The notes under the pieces were generated by a model that saw nothing but the letters and a program-made list of their open reading frames with translations, was not told the DNA's origin and ran no database searches. The translations under genes and the position numbers were made by a program. Shown here piece after piece: positions 15,649 through 25,867 of a stretch of 64,000 bases of DNA. Origin of the DNA: Peptococcaceae bacterium BICA1-7 (lineage in GTDB: Bacteria; Bacillota; Desulfotomaculia; Desulfotomaculales; Desulfocucumaceae); NCBI GenBank assembly GCA_000802095.1, contig JUEB01000015.1, positions 1 through 64,000 of the forward strand, in the 5' to 3' direction. The first letter of the stretch is position 1. Each line of letters starts with the position of its first letter.

Positions 15649-16836
15649 TTGATCAAGATAAAGGACCAAATCTACTGGGCGGGCATTAAAGACTGGGAAA
15701 TTAAGAGATTTCACGGCGAGGAGTACTCCACCCACCGGGGGTCAACCTATAACTCTTACCTCATAAAAGACCAGAAAATTGCGCTGGTGGATACGGTATG
15801 GACACCTTTTCATGAAGGATTCGTTGAGGATCTGGAGAGGGAGGTAGGCCTTAAAAATATTAGTCTCATTGTGATTAACCACACCGAGCAGGACCATGCC
15901 GGAAGCCTGGCCTACCTGATGGAGAAAATTCCCGAGGTCCCCATATACTGCACCAAAAACGGGGCCATGATGATTAAAAAGCACTTTCACCGGGACTGGA
16001 ATTTTAACGTGGTTAAGACCGGGGACAGCGTAGAACTGGGAAAAAACAGGCTGGTCTTTGTGGAGATGACCATGCTGCACTGGCCGGACTCCATGGCCAC
16101 CTACGTGGCCGGGGCCAATGTGCTGCTGTCCAATGACGCCTTCGGGCAGCACTATGTCTCCCCGCACCTTTTTAATGACCAGGTGGACCAGGGTGAGCTT
16201 TTTCAGGAGGCCATAAAGTATTACGCCAATATTCTGACCCCTTTCAGCAGGCTGGTTAAGGCCAAGGTAAAGGAAATACTGGACTTAAAACTTAGCATTG
16301 AGATGATTGCCCCCAGCCACGGCATTATCTGGAGGGACAACCCCCTTCAGATAGTGCAGAAATACGACCAGTGGGCCGGAGACTACCATGAAGGCACCGT
16401 GGCCGTTATATACGACACCATGTGGGGGGCCACCAGGAAGATGGCCCTTTCTATCGCCAGGGGGCTGGAGAATAAGGGAGTGGGGGCAAAGCTTCTAAAT
16501 GTGGGGAAGTCCGACAAAAACGATATAATTACCGAGATATTCAAGTCCAGGGGAATTATAGTGGGAAGCTCCACCATCAACAAGGTGATCCTCAACTCTA
16601 CTGCGGCCTTGCTGGAAATGGTTAAAGGGCTGCAGTTTAAAAATAAAATAGGGGCGTCCTTCGGCTCCTACGGGTGGAGCGGCGAGTCGGTGAAAATAAT
16701 ACAGGAAAGGCTTAAGGAGTCGGGCATAGAGGTGGTTCAGGAGGGCATTAAGATGCAGTACGACCCCGAGCCGGAGGACCTTAAGGCCTGTGAGGCCTTT
16801 GGCGAGGCCTTCGCCGCCCGCCTCCTGGATCAGTAA
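15649..16836 (+). CDS. fprA: A-type flavoprotein (FprA/rubredoxin:oxygen oxidoreductase)
   Basis: 395 residues from TTG 15649-15651, eight bases after AAGGAG; this gives the usual family opening (IKIKDQIYWAGIKDWEIK), whereas the frame could extend to an ATG at 15601 without a ribosome site. The N-terminal metallo-beta-lactamase domain has the diiron ligands in HTEQDHAG, and later HWPDSM, D and H (SHGIIW). The C-terminal flavodoxin domain begins near 245 with IYDTMWGATRKMA. The enzyme reduces O2 or NO with electrons from rubredoxin or F420-like donors and protects oxygen-sensitive enzymes (family knowledge). No rubredoxin gene is adjacent. Confidence 0.92.
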   Translation: MIKIKDQIYWAGIKDWEIKRFHGEEYSTHRGSTYNSYLIKDQKIALVDTVWTPFHEGFVEDLEREVGLKNISLIVINHTEQDHAGSLAYLMEKIPEVPIYCTKNGAMMIKKHFHRDWNFNVVKTGDSVELGKNRLVFVEMTMLHWPDSMATYVAGANVLLSNDAFGQHYVSPHLFNDQVDQGELFQEAIKYYANILTPFSRLVKAKVKEILDLKLSIEMIAPSHGIIWRDNPLQIVQKYDQWAGDYHEGTVAVIYDTMWGATRKMALSIARGLENKGVGAKLLNVGKSDKNDIITEIFKSRGIIVGSSTINKVILNSTAALLEMVKGLQFKNKIGASFGSYGWSGESVKIIQERLKESGIEVVQEGIKMQYDPEPEDLKACEAFGEAFAARLLDQ

Positions 16837-16908
16837 AAATTCACCGGGTCGTAAAATATAGAAAATGCAAGGAACTTATACTGAATATAATGTATGTCCT
16901 TTTATAAA

Positions 16909-17088
16909 CCACAGAGGGCACAGAGAACACAGAGAATTTGCTCTAAAGCATTACTCTCAGGTCTAAGGACGAAGTGTAAAATCAGATTAAAAAGTCATAA
17001 TTAATATTATGAATTGAGTTTTAATAAAAGTCTTTTGGAGCATTCAAGCAGGGCTAAAAATCTCTGTGTCCTCTGTGTTCTCTGTGGT
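16909..17088. repeat. CACAGAG inverted-repeat element, copy 3
   Basis: Left end CCACAGAGGGCACAGAGAA (16909-16927), right end CTCTGTGTCCTCTGTGTTCT (17062-17081) with CTGTGG to 17087. It shares AAAGCATTACTCTCAGG and GAGCATTCAAGCAGGGC with the other copies. It fills most of the 400-base gap before the exonuclease gene; the remaining 150 bases show nothing recognisable. Confidence 0.78.
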
Positions 17089-17238
17089 TTTTTAGGACAT
17101 GCATCAATAGCATGCAAAAGTATTTTCATTTCGCTGCGATGCCTTTTCAGATAAGGCCGTCCTGAAGGAAATATTGTGCCGGGGTTGAATTACCGAATTA
17201 GATGATCACACCGGGGTGTTTCCGGAAGGAGAATTAAG

Positions 17239-18018
17239 ATGTTGTTCAAAATAGCCAGCTTTAATGCCAACTCCATCAGGTCAAGGCTGGGTGTCGTACT
17301 TGACTGGCTGGAAAAGGAAAGGCCGGATGTGCTTTGCCTGCAGGAAACCAAGGTGGAGGACGGGCTTTTTCCTGCCGCTGAGTTTTTAGGGGCCGGGTAT
17401 AACGTAATATTTAAGGGGCAAAAATCATACAACGGAGTAGCCATCGCCAGCCCCCACCCCATCGGCGGGGTGGTTACCGACGACGGGGGGCTGTCGCTGC
17501 CCGGAGAGGCAAGGCTTATTGCCGCCAACATAAAGGGAGTGCACATTGTCAATACCTATATTCCCCAGGGGCAGTCCCCCTCCAGTGAAAAATTCACTTA
17601 TAAACTAAACTGGATCAGAGGCCTGAGGGATTTTTTTCATCGCAGCTACAGCAATGATATGATGGTGGCCTGGGCGGGGGACTTCAACGTGGCCCCTGAG
17701 CCAATAGATGTGCACGACCCCAAAAGGCTGTACGGAAAAGTGGGCTTTCACCCAGAGGAGCATGAGGCGCTGAAATATGTAAGGGAGTGGGGCTTTACAG
17801 ATGTTTTCCGCCTGCATGAAAAGGAGGGGGGACACTATTCCTTCTGGGACTACAGGGTGCCTCAGCTTCTCAGGGCCAATAAGGGCTGGAGGGTTGATCA
17901 CATCTGGGCCACCCGGAAGCTGGCCCATCTTTCCCGAAGGGCCTGGATAGACAGGGAGCCCAGACTAAGGGAAAAGCCCTCGGATCACACCTTTATTGTG
18001 GCTGAATTCGAGGTTTAG
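17239..18018 (+). CDS. xth: Exodeoxyribonuclease III
   Basis: 259 residues, full length for the ExoIII/APE1-like family. Seen motifs: ASFNANSIRSRL at the start, LCLQETKVED (metal-binding Glu), YIPQGQ, GDFNVAPEPIDVHD (Asp/Asn), WRVDHIWATRKL and the catalytic SDHTFIVAEF at the end. It is a Mg-dependent AP endonuclease/3'-5' exonuclease for base excision repair in the cytoplasm. GAAGGAG precedes the ATG. Single gene, closed by the terminator at 18155. Confidence 0.93.
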   Translation: MLFKIASFNANSIRSRLGVVLDWLEKERPDVLCLQETKVEDGLFPAAEFLGAGYNVIFKGQKSYNGVAIASPHPIGGVVTDDGGLSLPGEARLIAANIKGVHIVNTYIPQGQSPSSEKFTYKLNWIRGLRDFFHRSYSNDMMVAWAGDFNVAPEPIDVHDPKRLYGKVGFHPEEHEALKYVREWGFTDVFRLHEKEGGHYSFWDYRVPQLLRANKGWRVDHIWATRKLAHLSRRAWIDREPRLREKPSDHTFIVAEFEV

Positions 18019-18154
18019 CTGCATGCGCCGCCCCGGTAATGGCAGGGGGAATTACCCGGGTGAGGTATATTTTGCTGTTGACAGCACAACCTGGCTGTGC
18101 TATCTTATCTTTAATCTGATAGTGCGTTTCAAAGCTGAAACAAAAGGCGAGGCA

Positions 18155-18187
18155 GCCTGCCGGTTTAAATACCGGCAGGCTTTTTTG
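18155..18187 (+). terminator. Terminator upstream of the nif promoter
   Basis: GCCTGCCGGT (18155-18164) pairs with ACCGGCAGGC (18171-18180), followed by TTTTTTGTT. It ends transcription from the exonuclease side about 20 bases before the nif -35 box. Confidence 0.85.
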
Positions 18188-18207
18188 TTAAATGCATAAG
18201 CCCGGTA

Positions 18208-18236
18208 TTGACAAATATATGTTCCAGGTATATACT
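18208..18236 (+). promoter_or_regulatory. Sigma-A promoter of the nif operon
   Basis: Consensus TTGACA (18208-18213), a 17-base spacer and TATACT (18231-18236). No -24/-12 sigma-54 promoter is visible here, so nif is not read by the NifA/sigma-54 route at this site. Transcription would begin near 18243, leaving a leader of about 265 bases before nifH. Confidence 0.85.
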
Positions 18237-18242
18237 ATTTAT

Positions 18243-19327
<1,085 letters not shown>

Positions 19328-19343
19328 TAGGAGAGTGAAGACA

Positions 19344-19670
19344 ATGTTGATGATCAGAGCCATAGTCAGGCCCGAGAGAACAGGAGTTGTCATGGCCGAG
19401 CTGAACAGCGCCGGCTTCCCGGCGGTAACCAAAATTGATGTGGTGGGCCGGGGCAAGCAGAGGGGGGTCAAGGTTGGGGAGGTGGTCTATGATGAAATCC
19501 CCAAGGAGATGCTTTTGATGGTGGTCCGGGACGAGGATAAGGAAGATGTGATCAGTGTTATTTCAAAATACGCCAGGACCGGGGAAAAGGGAGCCTTCGG
19601 TGACGGAAAAATATTTGTTACCCCGGTTGAAGAGAGCTATACAATAAGCAGCGGCGCTAAGGGACTGTAG
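19344..19670 (+). CDS. nifI1: Nitrogenase-specific PII protein NifI1
   Basis: 108 residues, GlnB-like, opening LMIRAIVRPERTG and ending with the PII C-terminal signature (TGEKGAFGDGKIFVTPVEE). I start at ATG 19344 because AGGAG lies ten bases upstream; the GTG at 19335 is too close to it. Position between nifH and nifD is typical. With NifI2 it forms a hetero-oligomer that binds and switches off dinitrogenase when 2-oxoglutarate is low (known from Methanococcus). Confidence 0.93.
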   Translation: MLMIRAIVRPERTGVVMAELNSAGFPAVTKIDVVGRGKQRGVKVGEVVYDEIPKEMLLMVVRDEDKEDVISVISKYARTGEKGAFGDGKIFVTPVEESYTISSGAKGL

Positions 19671-19683
19671 GGGGTGGCTGATA

Positions 19684-20064
19684 GTGAAGGAAATTATTGC
19701 CATAATACGCATGAACAAGGTTAATGAGACCAAAAAGGCCCTGGCCGACGCCGGTATCTGCAGTATGCACGCCATGAAGGTGATGGGCCGGGGGAAAATG
19801 AAGGTGGACTTCTCCCTGCTGGACGAGATTGGCCCCGGGGAGGAGATCGGGGGTATATTGGCCGACGGCCTGGCCAGCGGGAGCAGGCTTATCCCCAAAC
19901 GTATGCTGACCATACTTGTCCAGGATGGAGAGGTAAAAAATGTGGTGGATACCATAATAAAGGTGAACAGGCAGGGCAACAAGGGGGATGGCAGAATTTT
20001 TGTATCCCCGGTGACAGATGCCGCCAGGGTGAGGACAGGCGAGCGGGGAGAAGCTGCGCTGTGA
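19684..20064 (+). CDS. nifI2: Nitrogenase-specific PII protein NifI2
   Basis: 126 residues from a GTG with GGGGGTGG upstream. PII fold with a longer T-loop region than NifI1 (KVDFSLLDEIGPGEEIGGIL), as usual for NifI2, and the C-terminal GDGRIFVSPVTDAARVRTGE. Partner of NifI1 in ammonia switch-off of nitrogenase. Thirteen bases after nifI1 and 16 before nifD. Confidence 0.93.
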   Translation: MKEIIAIIRMNKVNETKKALADAGICSMHAMKVMGRGKMKVDFSLLDEIGPGEEIGGILADGLASGSRLIPKRMLTILVQDGEVKNVVDTIIKVNRQGNKGDGRIFVSPVTDAARVRTGERGEAAL

Positions 20065-20080
20065 GGAAGGAGGAGTTAAT

Positions 20081-21691
20081 GTGGCGGTAAACGAGAAAAA
20101 TTTTGATAAAATGCTTGACCAGTACCCCGCCAAGGTGAAGAGAAACCGTAAAAAACATATCATCATCAGGGATTCCTCCACGGCCGCCCAGGAGATAGAG
20201 GCCAATACCAGGACCATCCCGGGGGTGTTAACCAACCGGGGGTGTGCCTTTGCCGGGTGCAAGGGAGTGGTGCTGGGGCCTTTGCGGGATGTGGTGCACA
20301 TAGTGCACGGCCCCATCGGGTGCGCCTATTACAGCTGGCTGACCCGGAGGAATAAGGCCAGGTCGGACGATCCGGGAAAAAACTTTATGACCTACTGTGT
20401 CTCCACCGACATGCAGGAGAGCGATATAGTGTTCGGCGGGGAGAAAAAGCTGGCCAGGACCATAGATGAGGTAATGGAGATATTCAGTCCCGAGGCCATA
20501 ACCATTTCGGCCACCTGCCCGGTGGGGCTTATCGGGGATGATATACAGCAAGTGGCCCGGGAGGCCCGCAAAAGGCACGGCATCAATGTAATGTCCTTCA
20601 GCTGCGAGGGCTACAAGGGAGTGAGCCAGTCCGCCGGGCACCATATAGCCAACAACGGGCTTATGGAATGGGTTATTGGCCAGGGAACAACAGAAGATCC
20701 CCCGGGTCAGTTCGCCATCAATATGCTGGGTGAATACAATATTGGCGGTGACAGCTGGGAAGTGGAAAGGGTATTAAAGGAAATTGGCTATACCGTGGTT
20801 TCGGTAATGACCGGAGACGGGTCCTACGAGGAGCTGAAAAATGCCCACGTGTCCCAGTTGAATCTGGTGCAGTGCCACCGGTCCATCAATTATATAGCTG
20901 AGATGCTGGAGAAGAAATACGGCACCCCCTGGCTGAAGGTCAACTTTATAGGCATACAGTCTACAGCAGAGTCCCTTCGTAACATGGCCCTTTACTTTGG
21001 CGATGAGGGCCTCATCCAAAGGACCGAGGAGGTCATCGCCAGGGAACTGGCCAGGATAGAGCCGGCACTGGAAAAGTATAAAAAAATTTGCGACGGGAAA
21101 ACCGCCTTCTGCTTTGTGGGGGGGTCCCGGGGCCATCACTACCAGGGTCTTTACCAGGAACTGGGCATTGAAACGCTGCTGGCCGGCTACGAGTTTGCCC
21201 ACCGGGATGACTATGAGGGCAGGGATATACTGCCCCACGTAAAGACTGACGCAGACAGCAAAAACATACCGGACCTGCAGGTAGTTCCCGATAAAAAACG
21301 CTTCAGGCTGAAAATACCAGAGGAAAGGATGGCCCAGCTGCAGGAAAAAATACCCCTGAGCAATTACCAGGGGATGATCAGCGACATGAAGGACGGCAGC
21401 ATTATAGTGGACGATCTCAATCACTTTGAAACAGAGGAGTTTGTGAGGCTTTTAAAGCCCGATATATTCTCATCAGGCATCAAGGACAAATATATAGTCC
21501 AGAAGATGGGCATTCCCTCCAAGCAGCTGCACAACTACGACTACAGCGGTCCTTACGCGGGGTTTAACGGCGCGGTGAATTTTGCCCGGGACATAAGCAT
21601 GAGCTTTGTGTCTCCCACCTGGAATTTTATAGAGCCGCCGTGGAAAAATATCCCGCTTCTGGAGGGGACCATCGGGGAAGGGGAGTCATAA
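20081..21691 (+). CDS. nifD: Nitrogenase molybdenum-iron protein alpha chain
   Basis: 536 residues from GTG with AAGGAGGAG upstream. P-cluster cysteines sit in NRGCAFAGCKG, HGPIGCAYYSW and ATCPVGLIGDD; the FeMo-cofactor region shows VQCHRSINYI (Cys ligand) and LHNYDYSGPYAGF (His ligand), and SQSAGHH keeps the substrate-channel His. GGSRGHHYQG replaces the more usual GGSRPRH. The length is about 40-60 residues more than Azotobacter-type chains and agrees with the Clostridia form carrying an insertion. It ends two bases before nifK. Confidence 0.96.
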   Translation: MAVNEKNFDKMLDQYPAKVKRNRKKHIIIRDSSTAAQEIEANTRTIPGVLTNRGCAFAGCKGVVLGPLRDVVHIVHGPIGCAYYSWLTRRNKARSDDPGKNFMTYCVSTDMQESDIVFGGEKKLARTIDEVMEIFSPEAITISATCPVGLIGDDIQQVAREARKRHGINVMSFSCEGYKGVSQSAGHHIANNGLMEWVIGQGTTEDPPGQFAINMLGEYNIGGDSWEVERVLKEIGYTVVSVMTGDGSYEELKNAHVSQLNLVQCHRSINYIAEMLEKKYGTPWLKVNFIGIQSTAESLRNMALYFGDEGLIQRTEEVIARELARIEPALEKYKKICDGKTAFCFVGGSRGHHYQGLYQELGIETLLAGYEFAHRDDYEGRDILPHVKTDADSKNIPDLQVVPDKKRFRLKIPEERMAQLQEKIPLSNYQGMISDMKDGSIIVDDLNHFETEEFVRLLKPDIFSSGIKDKYIVQKMGIPSKQLHNYDYSGPYAGFNGAVNFARDISMSFVSPTWNFIEPPWKNIPLLEGTIGEGES

Positions 21692-21693
21692 GC

Positions 21694-23079
21694 ATGTTGG
21701 ACTGCACACCAAAAAATATAATGGAGAGGTCCGGCGGGGTAATCAACCCGGCCAAAACCTGCCAGCCCATAGGGGCCATATACGCGGCCCTGGGTATACA
21801 CAGGTGCCTGCCGCACAGCCACGGTTCCCAGGGGTGCTGCTCCTACCACAGGTCGCACCTGACCAGGCACTTCAGGGAGCCGGTGTTTGCCTCCACCAGC
21901 TCCTTCACCGAGGGGGCCTCGGTTTTTGGCGGCAGCGCCAATCTGAAAACAGCCATAAAGAACGTATTTACCATATACGACCCGGATGTCATGGCGGTGC
22001 ACACCACCTGCCTGTCGGAGACCATAGGGGATGACATCCCCACCATTATAAAGGGCGCCGAGGTGCCCGAGGGTAAACTGGTTATTCACGCCAACACTCC
22101 CAGCTACCAGGGGTCCCATATAACGGGCTTTTCCAATATGGTCAAGGGAATGGTGAGCTACCTTTCCCGGGCCACCCTGGAGACAAAAAAGGACCAGGCC
22201 AACATTATACCGGGGTTTGTCAATCCTGGTGATATGCGGGAGATAAAGAGGCTGGCCGGTGCCATGGGCATTGATTTTATAATGTTTCCCGACACCTCCG
22301 GGGTAATGGACTCGCCCATGACCGGGGAGCTGACCATGTTTCCCAGGGGTGGGGCCAGGGTGGAAGATATTGCGGATGCCGGCAACTCCAGGATCACCCT
22401 GGCTCTGGGAAGCTATGCCTCCAGCGATGCCGCCCGGGTGCTGGACAGAAAGTGCGGGGTTTCCGAACTGGTGCTCAAAACTCCCATCGGCATAAGGGCT
22501 ACCGATGAGTTTCTGATGGCCATAAGGCAGACCTTCACCAAAAAGGTGCCCTACGCCCTGGAAGAGGAAAGGGGGCAGCTGGTGGACATAATGACCGATA
22601 CACACTACCACTTCCACGGCAAGAGAGTGGCCCTTTTCGGAGACCCCGATGTGGTTATTGGGATGACTGAATTTCTATTGGGACTGGGCATGGAGCCGGT
22701 ACACGTGCTCACAGGCACACCGGGCGGGGCCATAGGCGCCACGGTGGGTGATTTTGAAAAGGAAGTAAGGGAAATGCTGGAGGCTGCCGGGGTAAAGGCC
22801 AGGGTAAAGGCCGGAGGAGACCTTTTCCAACTGCAGCAGTGGATAAAAAACGAGCCTGTGGATCTTCTGATTGGCAATACTTACGGCAAATATATAGCCA
22901 GGGCCGAGGACATACCCTTTGTGAGGGTAGGCTTTCCGGTGCTGGACAGGAGCTGCCACTCCTATTTCCCCATTGTGGGGTACAGGGGGGCCATGCGCCT
23001 GGTGGAGATGATCAGCGGGGCGCTTTTGGATAGGGCCGACCGGGATGCCGCCGAGGAAGACTTTGAGCTGGTTATGTAG
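21694..23079 (+). CDS. nifK: Nitrogenase molybdenum-iron protein beta chain
   Basis: 461 residues from the ATG two bases after the nifD stop (GAAGGGGAG upstream); an in-frame extension into nifD is not credible. P-cluster cysteines occur in AKTCQPIGA, HGSQGCCSYHRSHL and VHTTCLSETIGDD. The short N-terminus, lacking the roughly 50-residue extension of proteobacterial NifK, fits Clostridia. It pairs with NifD in the alpha2beta2 enzyme. Confidence 0.96.
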   Translation: MLDCTPKNIMERSGGVINPAKTCQPIGAIYAALGIHRCLPHSHGSQGCCSYHRSHLTRHFREPVFASTSSFTEGASVFGGSANLKTAIKNVFTIYDPDVMAVHTTCLSETIGDDIPTIIKGAEVPEGKLVIHANTPSYQGSHITGFSNMVKGMVSYLSRATLETKKDQANIIPGFVNPGDMREIKRLAGAMGIDFIMFPDTSGVMDSPMTGELTMFPRGGARVEDIADAGNSRITLALGSYASSDAARVLDRKCGVSELVLKTPIGIRATDEFLMAIRQTFTKKVPYALEEERGQLVDIMTDTHYHFHGKRVALFGDPDVVIGMTEFLLGLGMEPVHVLTGTPGGAIGATVGDFEKEVREMLEAAGVKARVKAGGDLFQLQQWIKNEPVDLLIGNTYGKYIARAEDIPFVRVGFPVLDRSCHSYFPIVGYRGAMRLVEMISGALLDRADRDAAEEDFELVM

Positions 23080-23099
23080 AGTTAAAAGGAGTGAATTAG

Positions 23100-24467
23100 A
23101 TGAGCGCGCAGCCTGAAAAAAATTCCGGCCTTGTGTTTGAGGAGAGAAAAGATTTTATACTGACCAAGGGAAAGCACAGGCAGCAGCTTAAGTGTGAGGC
23201 CGACAGCCTGGCGGGCTGTGTCAGCCAGAGGGCCTGTGTGTACTGTGGGGCCAGGGTTGTGTTAAACCCCATCACCGACGCCGTTCATCTGGTCCACGGG
23301 CCCATCGGGTGCGCCAGCTATACCTGGGATATAAGGGGAAGCCTCAGCAGCGGGCCGGAATTATACAGGTTCAGCTTTTCCACAGACTTAAAGGAAGGGG
23401 ATATTATTTTCGGCGGGGAAAAAAAGCTGGCCCGGGCTATCGACGAGCTGGTGGGAAAATATCATCCGGGACTGGTGCTGGTCTACTCCACCTGTATAGT
23501 GGGTGTCATCGGTGACGACCTGGAGGCCGTCTGCCGGGCTGCCTCCGAAAGGCACGGCATAGAGGTGCTACCGGTCCAGTCCAGCGGCTTTATAGGTAAC
23601 AAGTCTGCCGGCTACCGGGCCGCCTGTGACGCCCTGCTGCGCATCATCAGGCCGCCGGAGGGGAAGGGGCCTCCCGGGACAAAGAAAATCAACTACCTGG
23701 GAGACTTCAACCTGGCCGGAGAGGTCTGGATTATAAAGGGCTACTTAAAACAAATGGGTGTGGACATGAATGTTTCCTTTACCGGGGACTCCCGGTATGA
23801 AACACTGCAGAGGGCCGCAGGGGCCTCCCTTAATATAGTGCAGTGCGCCGGGTCCATGATCTACCTGGCCAATAAGCTGGAGGAGCTTTATGGTATTCCC
23901 TACCTTAATGTATCTTTCCTGGGACTGGAGGACACCGCCCAGTCCTTACGAAAAATTGCCTCCTGGTTTGGTGACGGCGGAATAACAGCCAGGGCCGAAG
24001 AGCTTATAGAAAGAGAGTCGGCCAGGGCAGGGAAAAGGCTTTCGTGGTACCGGGAAAGGCTGCAGGGGAAAAAGGCCGCAGTCTATGTGGGCGGGGGCTT
24101 CAAAGCCATATCGTTGATCAAGCAGTTCAGGGAGTTAGGCATAGATGTGGTGATGATTGGCACTCAGACCGGAAGGAAAGAAGAGTATGAGACCATCAGC
24201 GAGATGGTTGACGAGGGAACGGTGGTGCTGGATGACGCCAACCCCTCGGAGCTGGAAAAGTTCATGCTGGAAAAAGGCGCCCACCTGCTGGTGGGGGGAG
24301 TGAAGGAAAGGCCCCTGGCCTATAAGCTGGGGGTGGCCTTTATTGACCATAATCACGACCGCAAGCATCCTTTAAGCGGCTTCGTGGGGGCGGTTAATTT
24401 TGCCGGCGAGGTTTATTCCACCCTCTGCTCACCGGTGTGGAAATATGTGGGAGGAGGTATCCTGTGA
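23100..24467 (+). CDS. nifE: Nitrogenase FeMo-cofactor scaffold NifE
   Basis: 455 residues, NifD-related: SLAGCVSQRACVYCGARV and HGPIGCASYTW correspond to the cluster-binding cysteines, and the region equal to the NifD cofactor His reads FIDHNHDRKHPLSGFVGAVN (one residue trimmed). NifEN accepts the NifB cofactor and matures it with Mo and homocitrate. AAAAGGAG precedes the ATG. Its stop overlaps the GTG start of nifN. Confidence 0.94.
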   Translation: MSAQPEKNSGLVFEERKDFILTKGKHRQQLKCEADSLAGCVSQRACVYCGARVVLNPITDAVHLVHGPIGCASYTWDIRGSLSSGPELYRFSFSTDLKEGDIIFGGEKKLARAIDELVGKYHPGLVLVYSTCIVGVIGDDLEAVCRAASERHGIEVLPVQSSGFIGNKSAGYRAACDALLRIIRPPEGKGPPGTKKINYLGDFNLAGEVWIIKGYLKQMGVDMNVSFTGDSRYETLQRAAGASLNIVQCAGSMIYLANKLEELYGIPYLNVSFLGLEDTAQSLRKIASWFGDGGITARAEELIERESARAGKRLSWYRERLQGKKAAVYVGGGFKAISLIKQFRELGIDVVMIGTQTGRKEEYETISEMVDEGTVVLDDANPSELEKFMLEKGAHLLVGGVKERPLAYKLGVAFIDHNHDRKHPLSGFVGAVNFAGEVYSTLCSPVWKYVGGGIL

Positions 24468-25867
24468 GCGATAAAACTGTGCACTGCCGGAATTACAATG
24501 AAAACCCCTGCAGCATGTGCATGCCCATGGGGGGAATCCTCCCCTTCAAGGGCATCGGCCAGTCCATGGTGATCATTCACGGGTCCCAGGGCTGCAGCAC
24601 ATACATGCGCAGACACATCGCCGAGCACTTCAATGAGCCTATTGATGTGGCTTCTTCCTCACTCAATGAAAAGGGGACCATATACGGTGGAGAAGAAAAT
24701 CTAAAGAAAGGCCTTGATAATTTAATAAAGGCGTACCGGCCCCGGGTTATCGGGGTGCTTACCACCTGCCTGGCCGAAACTATCGGCGAGGACATAGACC
24801 GGATAGTGGAGGAATACCGCCTGGAAAGAGGGCTTGGCCAGGAGTGCTCCATAATTGCCGTGCCCACCCCCGGCTACGGGGGAACACATTTTGAGGGGTA
24901 CTGGCTGGCGCTGAAAGAATTGGCCCGGCTGGCCGGGAGAGTGCCGAAGCACTCCAGGATAAATGTTATTATCCCCAACTTAAGTCCCGCAGACATAAGG
25001 GAAATAAAAAGAATACTGGGTTTGATGAAGATAGAGTATATACTGCTGCCCGATTTTTCGGACACCCTGGACCGCCCCTTCGAAAGGCCGTACAAAAAAA
25101 TACCCGGCGGAGGTACAGAACTTTCGGACATTATGGCCATGGGGGGCTCACGGGCCACCATACAGATGGGCATGACGGTGGATGAGAGACTTTCCCCGGG
25201 CAAATACCTGGAAAAAGAGTTTGGGGTGCCGCTCTACAACATTCCGGTGCCCATGGGCATTGAGGGCACAGATACTTTTTTAGGCCTTTTGAGCCGGATA
25301 TCGGGACACCCGGCGCCGGAAGAGCTGTCCCGGGAAAGGGGCAGGCTTTTAGACTGTATGATTGATTCGCATAAGTATAACTTTAGGGGCAGAAGCGTTA
25401 TATTCGGCGAGCCTGAGCTGGTCGGCGCCATGGCGGCAACCTGTATTGAAAATGGTATTTTCCCGGTGGTGCTGGCCACCGGGAGCAAAACGGAAAAATT
25501 GTCCCGGCTGCTGCAGCCCTGGCTTGAGGAGCACCATATTAAATGCCTTTTTCTTACTGAGACCGACTTCTTCACCATACGGGAGCAGGCGGTGAGAGGG
25601 AAGGCCAATATTGCCATAGGCCACTCCGATGGCAGGTATCTTACCGAAAGGGAGGGGATCCCCCTGGTGAGGGCAGGCTTTCCCATTCATGACCGGGTTG
25701 GGGGGCAAAGGCTTCTGTCGGTGGGCTACGCCGGCACCGCCATGTTCCTGGACCGGATTACCAATACACTGCTGGAGAACAAGTACAGTAATTATAGGTC
25801 ATCCATGTACCGGAAATTCTACCGGGGCGATGAAAAGGATGCTGTGCCCGCAGGAAAGTCAAGGTGA
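24464..25867 (+). CDS. nifN: Nitrogenase FeMo-cofactor scaffold NifN
   Basis: 467 residues. The start is GTG 24464-24466 inside a GTGA overlap with the nifE stop, preceded by GGAGGAGG. NifK-like signatures NPCSMCMPMGG, HGSQGCSTYMRRH and LTTCLAETIGED. No NifX/NifB domain is fused, unlike in Clostridium pasteurianum where NifN and NifB are joined. It overlaps nifB by four bases. Confidence 0.93.
   Translation: MSDKTVHCRNYNENPCSMCMPMGGILPFKGIGQSMVIIHGSQGCSTYMRRHIAEHFNEPIDVASSSLNEKGTIYGGEENLKKGLDNLIKAYRPRVIGVLTTCLAETIGEDIDRIVEEYRLERGLGQECSIIAVPTPGYGGTHFEGYWLALKELARLAGRVPKHSRINVIIPNLSPADIREIKRILGLMKIEYILLPDFSDTLDRPFERPYKKIPGGGTELSDIMAMGGSRATIQMGMTVDERLSPGKYLEKEFGVPLYNIPVPMGIEGTDTFLGLLSRISGHPAPEELSRERGRLLDCMIDSHKYNFRGRSVIFGEPELVGAMAATCIENGIFPVVLATGSKTEKLSRLLQPWLEEHHIKCLFLTETDFFTIREQAVRGKANIAIGHSDGRYLTEREGIPLVRAGFPIHDRVGGQRLLSVGYAGTAMFLDRITNTLLENKYSNYRSSMYRKFYRGDEKDAVPAGKSR

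Noticed and set aside
21553-22617. Long minus-strand open frame (354 codons) inside nifK
   Set aside because: It lies opposite nifK, has no ribosome site and no recognisable motif, and is a by-product of the codon bias of nifK.
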